Source of the DNA: Bacillota bacterium | Lineage (GTDB): Bacteria > Bacillota > Clostridia > Christensenellales > SZUA-584 | Assembly: GCA_023397655.1 (NCBI GenBank) | Contig: JAEWTW010000007.1 | Coordinates: forward strand, 1-64,000 | Direction: 5' to 3' | Length of the DNA: 64,000 bases | Part shown: positions 17,250 to 26,292 of the stretch, in pieces | How positions within the stretch are numbered: the stretch's first letter is position 1 | Layout: each line of letters opens with the position of its first letter | Made by a program: the position numbers and the translations under genes | The notes under the pieces: model-generated | Seen by the model: only the letters and a program-made list of their open reading frames with translations | Told to the model about the DNA's origin: nothing | The model's database searches: none

Positions 17250-18749
17250 AGGCCATTCAAATATAGAAGATATTAAAGTAAGAGTCGAAAAAAATATCGA
17301 AAAGTTTAGGGTTTATCCGAAATCCATTCAGAAGAAAGGCAATACATTATTCTTTATCATTAAGGAAGCACTGGAAAAGCTGCTTATTATAGCGGGATCG
17401 GATGAATACTTTAAAGGGTTTGACGGAAATGAAGACAAAGTCAATGGGGTTTGCGTTAAAGTATGCAAATTGACCCATGAAAACTGCGTACAGTTACGCG
17501 AATTGTTTCCTTACACCCGCCCTGTCAGCCATGGAAACAGACCGTTTTCATTCGGTCTGGGGGACAGGCTGGGAATCGCGTCGGCAGGGCATATCCGCCT
17601 GATTCAGGATATGGACGTGTTTCCAATTCTAGCGCAGCAGTCCATACGTGAGCTGAACCTGACCGGCAGGACTTATTCGGGTGTATTGGATGACGCATCA
17701 TGGGCGGTTTTTCAGGAGGGATATACGAAGGGGTTCGGCGCAGATGCTGACCATCTTAAGACAAAGCAGGAGGTGCAGATGGGCATCGACTGCGGGTATT
17801 CGATGATCACGCTGGATTGTTCCGAGCATATTGCAAACGAATATTTCAATATGTCGGAAGAGCAGATAAGCCAGGAGTATGCGAAATTGCCTGAAACTCT
17901 GCGGCAGGAGACAGAGAGTTTATATTTATCCGGTGGTATCAGGATCAATGACACGACGATGATCAGGTTCAATAAATCAAAGCTGATGAAATATGTACTG
18001 GTTTATCGTCATGCGCTGGGGTTCATTCAGGCCATATATGAAGAGGCAATATTGGAAAGTCCAAGAAAAATCGATTTCGAAATATCTGTTGACGAAACTA
18101 TAGTTCCGACGACGCCGGAGGCGCATTTCTATATTGCGAATCAGCTGAGGATGATGAATATACAAGTGGATAATCTGGCCCCACGTTTCTGCGGGGAGTT
18201 TCAAAAAGGAATAGATTACATCGGCGATGTTAGGGAATTCGAGTATGATTTTACCATGCATGAACGGATTGCGGAATATTTTGGATACAGACTGAGCATT
18301 CATTCTGGCAGCGATAAGTTCAGCGTCTTTTCCATCATCGGGAAATATACTTATCTCCATGTTCATGTCAAGACGGCGGGAACAAACTGGCTGGGGCTGT
18401 CAGGTTGATTGCGGAGAAGAGCCCTTCGTTGTACAGGCGCATGCACCGCTTTGCAATTGAGCATTTGAATGAGGCCAGAAAATATTATCATATCGGTGCC
18501 AAACCGGAAAATATCGCCGATATTGACACGATGGATGATAGTAATCTTCCGGCGTTGATGAGTCTGAATGATTCGCGCCAGGTTCTGCATATCACTTATG
18601 GTTTGTTGCTGCAAGCAAAGAACAGGGACGGCAGATATACGTTCCGGGACGACATTTACCGTGTGTTGAATGAATATGAGAACGATTATTATGGAAATCT
18701 TGCAAAGCATATCGGAAAGCATCTTGAATTGCTGGGGGTTGCAAAATAA
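17221..18749 (+). pseudogene. uxaE: D-tagaturonate epimerase with a one-base frameshift near its 3' end
   Basis: The first open part (GTG 17221 to 18408) matches UxaE: FSFGLGDRLGIASAGHIR, QQSIRELNLTGRT, GFGADADHLKT and VHVKTAGTNWL are hallmarks. The C-terminal 110 residues of the family (AEKSPSLYRRM to RQVLHITYGLLLQ and the YYGNLAKHIGKHLELLG end) lie in the +1-shifted frame, open from 18405 to 18749. Adding one base at 18391-18396 (CTGGGG, where CTGGAGG would restore WLEAVR) rejoins the two. UxaE converts tagaturonate to fructuronate. Either the gene is disrupted in this strain or the base was lost in sequencing. All flanking genes are intact. Confidence 0.85.
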
Positions 18750-18784
18750 ACAAATTTCCATAAAGAGACAAGGAAGGAGAATGC

Positions 18785-19636
18785 ATGATTAAGCTGCCAT
18801 TTAATATTGACTTAACGAATAAGGTTACTGTGATTACGGGTGCCGGCGGTGTTTTGTGTGGTATGTTTGCGGAAGTGGCTGCTAAAGCGGGTGCAAAGGT
18901 CGCTGTGTTGGATTTAAATTTAGAAGCAGCCCAAGCGGTCGCCGACAATATCAAAGAAGATGGCGGAATCGCAAAGGCTTATATGGCCAACGTGCTCGAT
19001 AAGGCTATTATGGAAGAAGTCCATAATAAAGTGCTTAGTGAGCTTGGCCAATGCGACATACTGATCAACGGCGCCGGTGGAAACAGTCCGCGTGCGACGA
19101 CAACCAAAGAGTATTTTGAGCTGGGAGATATCGATTCCGACATTATCAGCTTTTTTGATCTTGATAAAGATGGTGTCGAATTTGTATTTAACCTGAATTT
19201 TATCGGGACTCTGATACCTACACAAGTGTTTGCTAAAGATATGCTGGGCAGGAATGGCTGTACGATTATCAATATATCGTCGATGAATGCATATTCTCCT
19301 CTGACGAAGATCCCGGCATATTCCGGTGCAAAAGCTGCTATAAGCAATTTTACGCAATGGTTGGCGGTACATTTTAGCAAAGTGGGAATACGCGTCAATG
19401 CAATTGCCCCCGGTTTCTTTGTGACGAACCAAAACCGAGGAATGCTGTTCAATACAGTCGGGACACCAATGCCAAGAACAGAAAAAATAATAAACGCAAC
19501 ACCAATGGGGCGATTTGGAGAAAAAGAAGAACTGGTGGGAACATTGCTGTATCTGATGAGCCCTGAAGCGTCAGGTTTCGTGACGGGAATTATCATTCCC
19601 GTTGATGGGGGCTTCAGCGCTTATAGCGGCGTATAA
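18785..19636 (+). CDS. uxuB: Fructuronate reductase (D-mannonate oxidoreductase), SDR family
   Basis: A 283-residue short-chain dehydrogenase preceded by AAGGAAGGAG. It has the cofactor motif TGAGGVLCG (near residues 19-27), the NGAGGN stretch, catalytic Ser in NISSMNAYS and the YSGAK Tyr/Lys pair, then the APGFF and PVDGGFSAYSGV end typical of the YjmF/UxuB-like mannonate oxidoreductases of Firmicutes and Thermotoga. It reduces D-fructuronate to D-mannonate with NAD(P)H. It directly follows uxaE, matching the reaction order. A dehydratase (UxuA), the usual next enzyme, is absent from the window. Confidence 0.82.
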   Translation: MIKLPFNIDLTNKVTVITGAGGVLCGMFAEVAAKAGAKVAVLDLNLEAAQAVADNIKEDGGIAKAYMANVLDKAIMEEVHNKVLSELGQCDILINGAGGNSPRATTTKEYFELGDIDSDIISFFDLDKDGVEFVFNLNFIGTLIPTQVFAKDMLGRNGCTIINISSMNAYSPLTKIPAYSGAKAAISNFTQWLAVHFSKVGIRVNAIAPGFFVTNQNRGMLFNTVGTPMPRTEKIINATPMGRFGEKEELVGTLLYLMSPEASGFVTGIIIPVDGGFSAYSGV

Positions 19637-19679
19637 ATTATAAAGGACATTTTATGAGATAGCATCGGGAGGAAGAGTC

Positions 19680-20753
19680 ATGAAATTAATGGACAATTAC
19701 ACGTATGCACTGGTCATACCTACCAGTATGGGTGTACGCATCACCCCTTTTGAAAGACAGCCGGTGAATATGAGCAATCTTTATACGATGCAGGCAACGA
19801 GCGCTGAAAGCAACGTGGGTAATGTGGCGGCAGCACTCGGGATGCGCGTCAAACTATTGACCACTTTTGTTAAAGACAGTGAAATATCGTGTTTTATCAA
19901 GGGTGAACTGAGGAAGAGGAATATCGAATTTGAAGGGGCTGATGTACCGCAGGGCGGCCCTTGGGGTTATCGGCACCAGTTCAACATTGCCGACAGCGGG
20001 TATGGCATGAGGGGTCCGCGGGTACTCAACGACCGCGCTGGTGAGGTGGGGCGGACGCTTAATGCCAAAGACTTTGATCTGCAGCGTATTTTTGAAAAGG
20101 AAGGCGCGGCGATCGTTCATATGTCGGGACTCATCGCGGCGCTTTCTAATGAAACCAGCCAGTTCTGCCTTGAGATAGCCAAGGCTGCCAAAAAGGCAGG
20201 TTCGCTGATCAGCTTTGATCTCAACTACAGGGCATCGTTCTGGGTGAACCGCGAGGAGGAGCTTCGGGACACTTTTTCGCAGATCGCAGCGCTTTCCGAT
20301 ATTCTCATCGGTAACGAGGAGGATTTCCAGCTTGCGTTGGGTATCAAAGGCCCTGACGCGGGCGGTAAAGGGATTTCAGACAAGATTAACGGGTTCAAGG
20401 ATATGATCGGACGTGTTAAAGCGGTCTATCCGAATGCATCCGTATTTGCAACGACGCTGAGGCAGGTTGTCAACGCAAACACTCACATGTGGGGGGCGAT
20501 CACGCTCAACGAAGATAACTGGTATGTTATTGAGCCCAGAGAAATACCGGTTTATGACCGAATCGGGGGCGGCGACGGCTTTGTCAGCGGCTTTCTTTAC
20601 GGCGTTTTAAAGGGATGGCAAAGTGATAAGTGCACACAGTTTGGCTGGGCGACGGGTGCGCTCGCAGCGACGCTGGCAATGGATTATGCACAGCCGGTCA
20701 ATGAAGATATGGTCTGGGCGATCTATGCCGGTAACGCAAGAGTGAAAAGATAA
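19680..20753 (+). CDS. PfkB-family sugar-acid kinase (2-keto-3-deoxygluconate or gluconate kinase)
   Basis: A 357-residue ribokinase-fold protein with GGGAGGA before the start. The catalytic/anion-hole motif is DRIGGGDGF near residue 294-302, and the middle FDLNYRASFW and GNEEDFQLALG segments are typical of 2-keto-3-deoxygluconate kinases. However no mannonate dehydratase or KDPG aldolase is present nearby. Instead the next genes are 6-phosphogluconate dehydrogenase and a LarA-like epimerase homologue, which suggests gluconate as an alternative substrate, giving 6-phosphogluconate. The family call is firm and the substrate is open. No frameshift or truncation is seen. Confidence 0.75.
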   Translation: MKLMDNYTYALVIPTSMGVRITPFERQPVNMSNLYTMQATSAESNVGNVAAALGMRVKLLTTFVKDSEISCFIKGELRKRNIEFEGADVPQGGPWGYRHQFNIADSGYGMRGPRVLNDRAGEVGRTLNAKDFDLQRIFEKEGAAIVHMSGLIAALSNETSQFCLEIAKAAKKAGSLISFDLNYRASFWVNREEELRDTFSQIAALSDILIGNEEDFQLALGIKGPDAGGKGISDKINGFKDMIGRVKAVYPNASVFATTLRQVVNANTHMWGAITLNEDNWYVIEPREIPVYDRIGGGDGFVSGFLYGVLKGWQSDKCTQFGWATGALAATLAMDYAQPVNEDMVWAIYAGNARVKR

Positions 20754-20784
20754 AAACTAATTAAAACTTGAGGAGGATAAAGTT

Positions 20785-22236
20785 ATGAATAAAGCGGATA
20801 TTGGCCTGATCGGCCTTGCGGTTATGGGCGAAAACCTCGTGATGAACATGGAAAGCAAGGGTTTTACGGTCGCCGTATACAACAGGAGCACGGAGAAGGT
20901 AGCCCGTTTCATGGAAGGCCGGGCCAAAGGCAGGAATATCATCGGGACGTATAGCATCGAAGAGCTCATTGCGAGCTTAAAGACGCCCCGCAAGGTCATG
21001 ATTATGGTCAAGGCGGGCAAGCCGGTGGACGCCTTCATCGATATACTGTTACCTCATCTTGATAAAGGAGACATCATCATCGACGGAGGCAACTCGCATT
21101 TTCCGGATACGATCCGCCGTACGAAGTATGTGGAAAGCAAAGGCATGCTCTATATAGGCACGGGCGTATCGGGCGGTGAAGAGGGCGCTCTCAAGGGCCC
21201 CAGCATCATGCCGGGCGGTTCTCCGGCCGCATGGCCGTCGGTCAAGCCCATCTTCCAGGCGATATCGGCCAAGGTGGAAGACGGCAGCCCCTGCTGTGAA
21301 TGGGTCGGTAACGATGGCGCCGGGCACTTTGTCAAGATGGTGCACAATGGGATCGAGTATGGCGATATGCAGCTGATCTGCGAGGCGTACCAACTGATGA
21401 AGGAGTTGCTTGGCATGTCGGCGGACGAAATGCACGATGTGTTCAAGGAGTGGAACGAGAGCGAGCTCGACAGCTATCTGATCGAGATCACCCGCGATAT
21501 ACTCGCTTACAAGGACGAAGACGGCACGCCGATCGTCGATAAAATACTGGATACGGCGGGGCAGAAGGGAACCGGCAAGTGGACATCTATCGCTTCGCTC
21601 GACGAAGGTATTCCGCTGACGCTGATCGGCGAAGCCGTATATGCGAGGTGCCTCTCGGCGATGAAGGATGAGCGCGTGGCGGCTTCCAAGGTACTGGGCA
21701 GTCCTGCGTCCAAGTTTGAGGGTGACAAAAAGGCGTTGATTAACGACATAAAGAACGCACTGTATATGTCCAAGATCGTGTCGTATGCGCAGGGTTATAC
21801 GCTGCTACGCGCCGCGGCGGAAACGTATGGTTGGGACTTAAACTACGGCGGCATCGCGCTGATGTGGCGGGGCGGCTGCATTATCCGCAGCGTATTCCTG
21901 GGTAAGATCAAGGAAGCATTCGATAACAATCCGGTGCTGGCCAACCTGCTGCTCGACCCGTTCTTCAAGGAAACGGTGGAAAAATGCCAGCAGAGCCTAA
22001 GGAACGTGCTGTCCATCGCGATGCTGAACGGTGTGCCGGTACCGGCCTTCGCGACTGCACTCTGCTATTACGATGGCTATCGGTCGGAACGGCTTCCTGC
22101 TAATCTGCTGCAGGCGCAGCGGGACTATTTTGGCGCGCACACATATGAGCGTATCGATAAGCCCCGTGGCGAGTTCTTCCACACAAACTGGACGGGCGAA
22201 GGCGGTTCAACCTCAGCATCGACATATACCGTTTGA
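20785..22236 (+). CDS. gnd: 6-phosphogluconate dehydrogenase, decarboxylating
   Basis: This 483-residue enzyme of full family length starts after GAGGAGG. It has the cofactor loop GLAVMGENL, IIDGGNSHFPDT, the SGGEEGA substrate loop (about residues 129-135), the catalytic Lys in GHFVKMVHNGIEYGD (about 183-190) and the all-helical C-terminal domain ending in a Gly/Ser/Thr-rich tail. It turns 6-phosphogluconate into ribulose-5-phosphate and CO2. Its place inside an inositol/hexuronate operon, between the kinase and a LarA homologue, suggests a dedicated exit to the pentose phosphate pathway rather than a housekeeping copy. Confidence 0.92.
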   Translation: MNKADIGLIGLAVMGENLVMNMESKGFTVAVYNRSTEKVARFMEGRAKGRNIIGTYSIEELIASLKTPRKVMIMVKAGKPVDAFIDILLPHLDKGDIIIDGGNSHFPDTIRRTKYVESKGMLYIGTGVSGGEEGALKGPSIMPGGSPAAWPSVKPIFQAISAKVEDGSPCCEWVGNDGAGHFVKMVHNGIEYGDMQLICEAYQLMKELLGMSADEMHDVFKEWNESELDSYLIEITRDILAYKDEDGTPIVDKILDTAGQKGTGKWTSIASLDEGIPLTLIGEAVYARCLSAMKDERVAASKVLGSPASKFEGDKKALINDIKNALYMSKIVSYAQGYTLLRAAAETYGWDLNYGGIALMWRGGCIIRSVFLGKIKEAFDNNPVLANLLLDPFFKETVEKCQQSLRNVLSIAMLNGVPVPAFATALCYYDGYRSERLPANLLQAQRDYFGAHTYERIDKPRGEFFHTNWTGEGGSTSASTYTV

Positions 22237-22248
22237 TAAAGGAGCCAT

Positions 22249-23547
22249 ATGCTGATGAATCAGCAGGTTAGAATATCCTCTACCGATACAGGCCTGACGG
22301 ATACAGAGCTTACAAATACGCTCAGAGCATCTCTCAATGGTGGTATGGGCGGCATAAAAAAAGTGCTGCTCATACCACCCGACTTAACGCGGGCACATTC
22401 GGGAGCAGGGCGTATAACCAATATTTACTATCATTTGCTTAAGGATACGTGCGACGTCTATGTTCTTCCTGCGCTGGGCACACATGTTGCGATGACCGAG
22501 GAAGAGTGCGGGAGGATGTTTGGCGATATACCATACGAGAAGTTTATTGTGCACAACTGGCGGACGGATACTGTCAAGGTTGGTGAAGTGCCAAAGGAAT
22601 TCGTGACGGAGATATCCGAAGGTACGTTCTGTCAATCGGTCGAAGTCGAAATCAATAAGCATTTGCTGGACAGGTCATACGATCTGATACTGTCCATTGG
22701 GCAGGTTGTACCGCACGAGGTTGTGGGCATGGCGAACTATACGAAGAATATTCTCGTGGGGTGCGGTGGAAGCAAAATTATCAATGCGTCCCATATCCTT
22801 GGCGCGTTTTATGGCATGGAACGTTTGATGGGTAAAGATCACAGCCCCGTTCGCAAGCTGTTCGATTATGCAGAGGAGAACTTTTTGCAGGATATACCGC
22901 TTCGCTATGTACTTACGGTGACGACTGCTAAGGTCGATAAAGTCAACATACACGGTCTTTTCATCGGGCGGGATCGCGCGCTGTTTGAGCAGGCGGTAGC
23001 ACTAAGTCAAAAATTGAATATGGTGTTTACCGAGCCGCTAAAAAAAGTGGTGGTCTATCTTGATCCTGAAGAATTTAAAAGTACATGGCTGGGCAACAAG
23101 GCGATCTACCGCACGCGTATGGCGATTGCGGACGGGGGAGAACTGATCATACTCGCGCCGGGTATTGAACGGTTCGGGGAGGATGCGGAGATTGATGGAC
23201 TTGTCCGCAAATATGGCTATACGGGACGGGAAAACATCATATCATACTGCAGCCGTTTCGAGGATCTTAAATGTAACATGTCGGCTGCGGCCCACCTGAT
23301 CCACGGGTCGTCGGATGAGCGTTTTAAGATCACATATTGTCCGGGACATCTGTCGGAAGAGGAAGTAACAAGTGCAGGATTTTCTTATATGCCATGCGAA
23401 GAAGCGTTGAAAAGATATATCCCCAACGTATTAAAAGACGGATATTACATAATGTCGGACGGAGAAGAAATTTTCTATATCAGCAATCCGGCCTTGGGGC
23501 TGTGGGCAAACAAAGAAAAGTTTTTCATGTCCAGCGATCCAAACTGA
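22249..23547 (+). CDS. LarA-family nickel-pincer racemase/epimerase, possible D-gluconate 2-epimerase
   Basis: A 432-residue LarA homologue (DUF2088) with AAAGGAG before ATG 22249. The residues that hold the nickel-pincer nucleotide and do catalysis in lactate racemase (His108, His174, Lys184, His200) align to His79 (LGTHVA), His156 (VVPHEVV), Lys166 (NYTKNI) and His182 (NASHIL). The last three keep exactly the same 10- and 16-residue spacing. The DLTR motif is at 45-48. Some LarA homologues are D-gluconate 2-epimerases (gluconate/mannonate). Between UxuB and gnd this would link mannonate to gluconate. Cofactor genes larB, larC and larE are not in the window. Confidence 0.78.
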   Translation: MLMNQQVRISSTDTGLTDTELTNTLRASLNGGMGGIKKVLLIPPDLTRAHSGAGRITNIYYHLLKDTCDVYVLPALGTHVAMTEEECGRMFGDIPYEKFIVHNWRTDTVKVGEVPKEFVTEISEGTFCQSVEVEINKHLLDRSYDLILSIGQVVPHEVVGMANYTKNILVGCGGSKIINASHILGAFYGMERLMGKDHSPVRKLFDYAEENFLQDIPLRYVLTVTTAKVDKVNIHGLFIGRDRALFEQAVALSQKLNMVFTEPLKKVVVYLDPEEFKSTWLGNKAIYRTRMAIADGGELIILAPGIERFGEDAEIDGLVRKYGYTGRENIISYCSRFEDLKCNMSAAAHLIHGSSDERFKITYCPGHLSEEEVTSAGFSYMPCEEALKRYIPNVLKDGYYIMSDGEEIFYISNPALGLWANKEKFFMSSDPN

Positions 23548-23678
23548 TATGATAAAAGGGTTGCTAATTGATGATATCATTTTGAAAAGGTGCTCTTCTA
23601 ATAAAACGTATAGCTAAAGTTACTATAGCTAAAATTGAAATTTTCTACTATCACTTAGGGAAAGAGGAAATTAGAATC

Positions 23679-24935
23679 ATGACCCCAAGAGAACGGATGC
23701 GTATGTCACTATCACACAAGCAGCCTGATAAGGTGGCTGTTGATTTTGGCGGAACTTGCTGTTCAACTATGCACGTCAGCTGTTTAGCTGCATTGCGTGA
23801 GTACTATAATTTGAGTTATCATGACATCACAGTATGGGAAATGTATACTATGATCGGAAAAGTAGACGCAGACTTAATGGATAAGCTGGGCGGTGATGTG
23901 GTTCCAGCTTTACCTCTGGGAACGGCTTTCGGATTTCCACGTATTCCCCTGAAGCAATGGACAACGCTACAAGGTCAGAATGTCTTAGTGCCGGAGAATT
24001 TTAGGACAAAGTCCGATGGTAACGGTGGATATTATGTTTATCCACAAGGTGATATCAATGCGCCTGTGTCCGGTTATATGCCGGCGGATAGTTTCTATTT
24101 TGATGGGCTGGTACGGCAAGAACCATTTAGTGAAGAAGATTTGGATCCTAATGATCAAGTCGAAGAATACCAGCTTTTAACGGAAACGGAACTTGATTTT
24201 ATTAAGGTGCAGGTAGAGGCTGCGCATGCGACCGGAAATTATGTAGTATTACAAATGCCAGGCATGGGGCTGGGCGATATCGCAGAGGTACCTGGAGTTG
24301 GACTGAAACATCCTAAAGGTGTTCGGTCCATTGAAGAATGGTATATGTCTCCATTACTTCGCCCTGATTATATGAATGAAGCGTTCACGAAACAGATGGA
24401 TATTCTGATCCAAAATCTCCAGAAGGTCAGCGAAACCTGTGGAGATAAAATAGACGCTTTATTTGGATGTGGTACGGATTTTGCGCATCAAAAAGGCCAG
24501 TTTATCTCCAACGGGCTGTTCAGGGAAATATATTTGCCGCATTATAAGCGGGCAAACGACTGGATCCATACTAATACAAATTGGAAAGTCATCAAACACA
24601 GTTGCGGCGCAATTGATCCGCTTATTCCGTTATTTATTGAAGCGGGAATAGATGTAATTAATCCCGTCCAGTGTTCAGCTGTGGGTATGGAGCCGAGGCA
24701 TTTGAAAGAGGCATACGGAAAGGATATTACTTATTGGGGCGGCGGTATTGATACGCAGGATGTTTTGCCGTATGGAACACCCGAAGATGTACGTAAACAG
24801 ACGCTGGAACGCTGCGAAGTTTTTGCTAAAGACGGTGGATTTGTTTTCACGGCTATTCACAACATTCAAGCCAATGTACCGGTTCATAATATTATAGCGA
24901 TGGTAGAGGCGGTAAAGGAGTTTAATGGGGATTAA
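23679..24935 (+). CDS. Uroporphyrinogen decarboxylase-fold (MtaA/CmuA-like) protein
   Basis: A 418-residue second URO-D superfamily member, after a 131-base AT-rich gap and AGAGGAAA. The N-terminus (MTPRERMRMSLSHKQPDKV) and the KHSCGAIDPLIP segment are diagnostic; His307-x-Cys309 resembles the start of the HxC...C zinc site of corrinoid-linked methyltransferases, with another Cys at 332. No corrinoid protein or haem gene is nearby. It is only distantly like the gene at 5525. It closes the catabolic island. A role in removing methyl groups from methylated inositols such as pinitol is speculative; the fold is certain, the reaction is not. Confidence 0.72.
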   Translation: MTPRERMRMSLSHKQPDKVAVDFGGTCCSTMHVSCLAALREYYNLSYHDITVWEMYTMIGKVDADLMDKLGGDVVPALPLGTAFGFPRIPLKQWTTLQGQNVLVPENFRTKSDGNGGYYVYPQGDINAPVSGYMPADSFYFDGLVRQEPFSEEDLDPNDQVEEYQLLTETELDFIKVQVEAAHATGNYVVLQMPGMGLGDIAEVPGVGLKHPKGVRSIEEWYMSPLLRPDYMNEAFTKQMDILIQNLQKVSETCGDKIDALFGCGTDFAHQKGQFISNGLFREIYLPHYKRANDWIHTNTNWKVIKHSCGAIDPLIPLFIEAGIDVINPVQCSAVGMEPRHLKEAYGKDITYWGGGIDTQDVLPYGTPEDVRKQTLERCEVFAKDGGFVFTAIHNIQANVPVHNIIAMVEAVKEFNGD

Positions 24936-25055
24936 TATAGTAAATTGGATGCTGATTACCCCAAGTTCGATCGTAAAATATGATAAACCATGTATATATG
25001 CTAACATTATATTTTTGGCTACAATTATTTGAATGCAATAAGGGTGGTTAAAAAC

Positions 25056-25634
25056 ATGAGAAAAATATCCAATCCACTGATTGTTATAGGCATTTTTGTT
25101 AGTATTGCTGAAATAATCGGCACGATTGTTCTACCGATGATATCACAAGAACTGCAGCAAATATATATTTGGTATGTAATAGGCTTTCGTGTCTTATTAT
25201 TATCAATGTTTTTTCTCATATTATATTTTAATATTATACTCTATTATTCTCCGAACGATTTCGCCGATCAAAGTAATTATCTAAGATTATGGTTAACAAT
25301 CGAGAATAAATTGAAAATTGATACAGAATTACAAAAGGAATTTGATACCATTAAAATACTTTTGTTCAATATAAAAAATAACATTGAGAAAAAATACAAA
25401 AACCATATTGAAGCATTAACTTTGATCAATTTTAGAGAGAATGGAGTTACTACAAAAGAACTTACAAAAGAATTGAAAATATCCCACGTATTAGCTCAAC
25501 AGATTTTGAAAGATCTTGAAGCTAGTGGTCTTGTTATAGATATTGACGATATCGATAGAGATTTAAGGAATTCGAAGAGATATTATATTTATAAAGGGGA
25601 TAATAATGACGAAGACAATAGGTTTATACTATAA
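25056..25634 (+). CDS. Two-helix membrane protein with C-terminal winged-helix domain, unknown function
   Basis: The start is ATG 25056, eight bases after AAGGGTGG. The 192-residue protein has two membrane helices (about residues 5-30 and 36-58), a Lys/Asn/Ile-rich helical linker, and a C-terminal MarR/winged-helix-like domain (NGVTTKELTKELKIS, then a VLAQQILKDLEASGLV recognition segment). Its codon use is far more AT-rich than either flank, suggesting separate origin. It may be a membrane-tethered regulator acting on DNA near the membrane. I do not recognise a named family. Confidence 0.6.
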   Translation: MRKISNPLIVIGIFVSIAEIIGTIVLPMISQELQQIYIWYVIGFRVLLLSMFFLILYFNIILYYSPNDFADQSNYLRLWLTIENKLKIDTELQKEFDTIKILLFNIKNNIEKKYKNHIEALTLINFRENGVTTKELTKELKISHVLAQQILKDLEASGLVIDIDDIDRDLRNSKRYYIYKGDNNDEDNRFIL

Positions 25635-26292
25635 CCACATGACTGCATTTCTCGATATTTTTATCTGGTTCTAATTGTGTGAAACTTCCGAGCAGATGCA
25701 ATAAAAGGCATAAAGACGGAGCTTTTTATTAAGGGATTAATACCGAGGGGAGAATGCCTGATGAGCCCTAATAAGTCGGTGCTTACACAGGCTACCAGCC
25801 GTTATGCTTTAATCCGTTAATCATATTCATTTCACTGGATTCGCCCGCCAAAGCGGTATGGAAAGCCTACATGGAAGGGCTCTCCACCGTGGGGATTGTG
25901 GGTCATGATGTTGATATTCGGAAATATAAAAAAGCTCAATGAAAAACTAAAAAGATTGCATGCGCCTAAATGTTAAGAAACGTACTCTGGGTATTTCTTG
26001 GCTTTAGATTCTTTAGCCTTAAGTACCTTTCTAGAGTATTTGCAAATATCTGGTTTGCGCATTAAACGCCTTAAAAACTGAAGGGTAAGCTCAAAAACCA
26101 TTATTGCGATGCACTAACAGTCTATATAATTATGAAATAGATAGTAGGATTTCAATTCTGAAATCTATAAGCGCTCAAGGCGAGTTTGCCAAGGGCGCTT
26201 TTGTTTTATACCCGATCTTACCTCATGTAAGGTCGCCCCCGTTTTTTCTTGATTTCCACCCCGGAAAACCAAGAATTTACGGAGGTTTACTA
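25635..26292. other. Non-coding region with gene debris upstream of the integration module
   Basis: This stretch of about 660 bases has no intact gene. One short frame (about 25787-25943, ISLDSPAKAVWKAYMEGL within it) is open for some fifty codons without a start or ribosome site and looks like debris of an unknown gene. The right third holds a terminator-like hairpin and the leader of the sigma-like gene. Confidence 0.5.
26169..26208 (+). terminator. Hairpin and T-rich tail upstream of the sigma-like gene
   Basis: AAGCGCTC (26169-26176) pairs with GGGCGCTT (26193-26200), with an inner GGC/GCC pairing, followed by TTGTTTT. It may end transcription from the cargo side or attenuate the integration module. 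Confidence 0.6.

Noticed and set aside
18405..18749. Separate small gene after uxaE
   Set aside because: Its sequence continues tagaturonate epimerase in a shifted frame, so it is the 3' part of a frameshifted gene.
18986..19002. ACGTGCTCG half-site inside uxuB
   Set aside because: Only one half of the operator is present and it lies in coding sequence, so it is likely chance.
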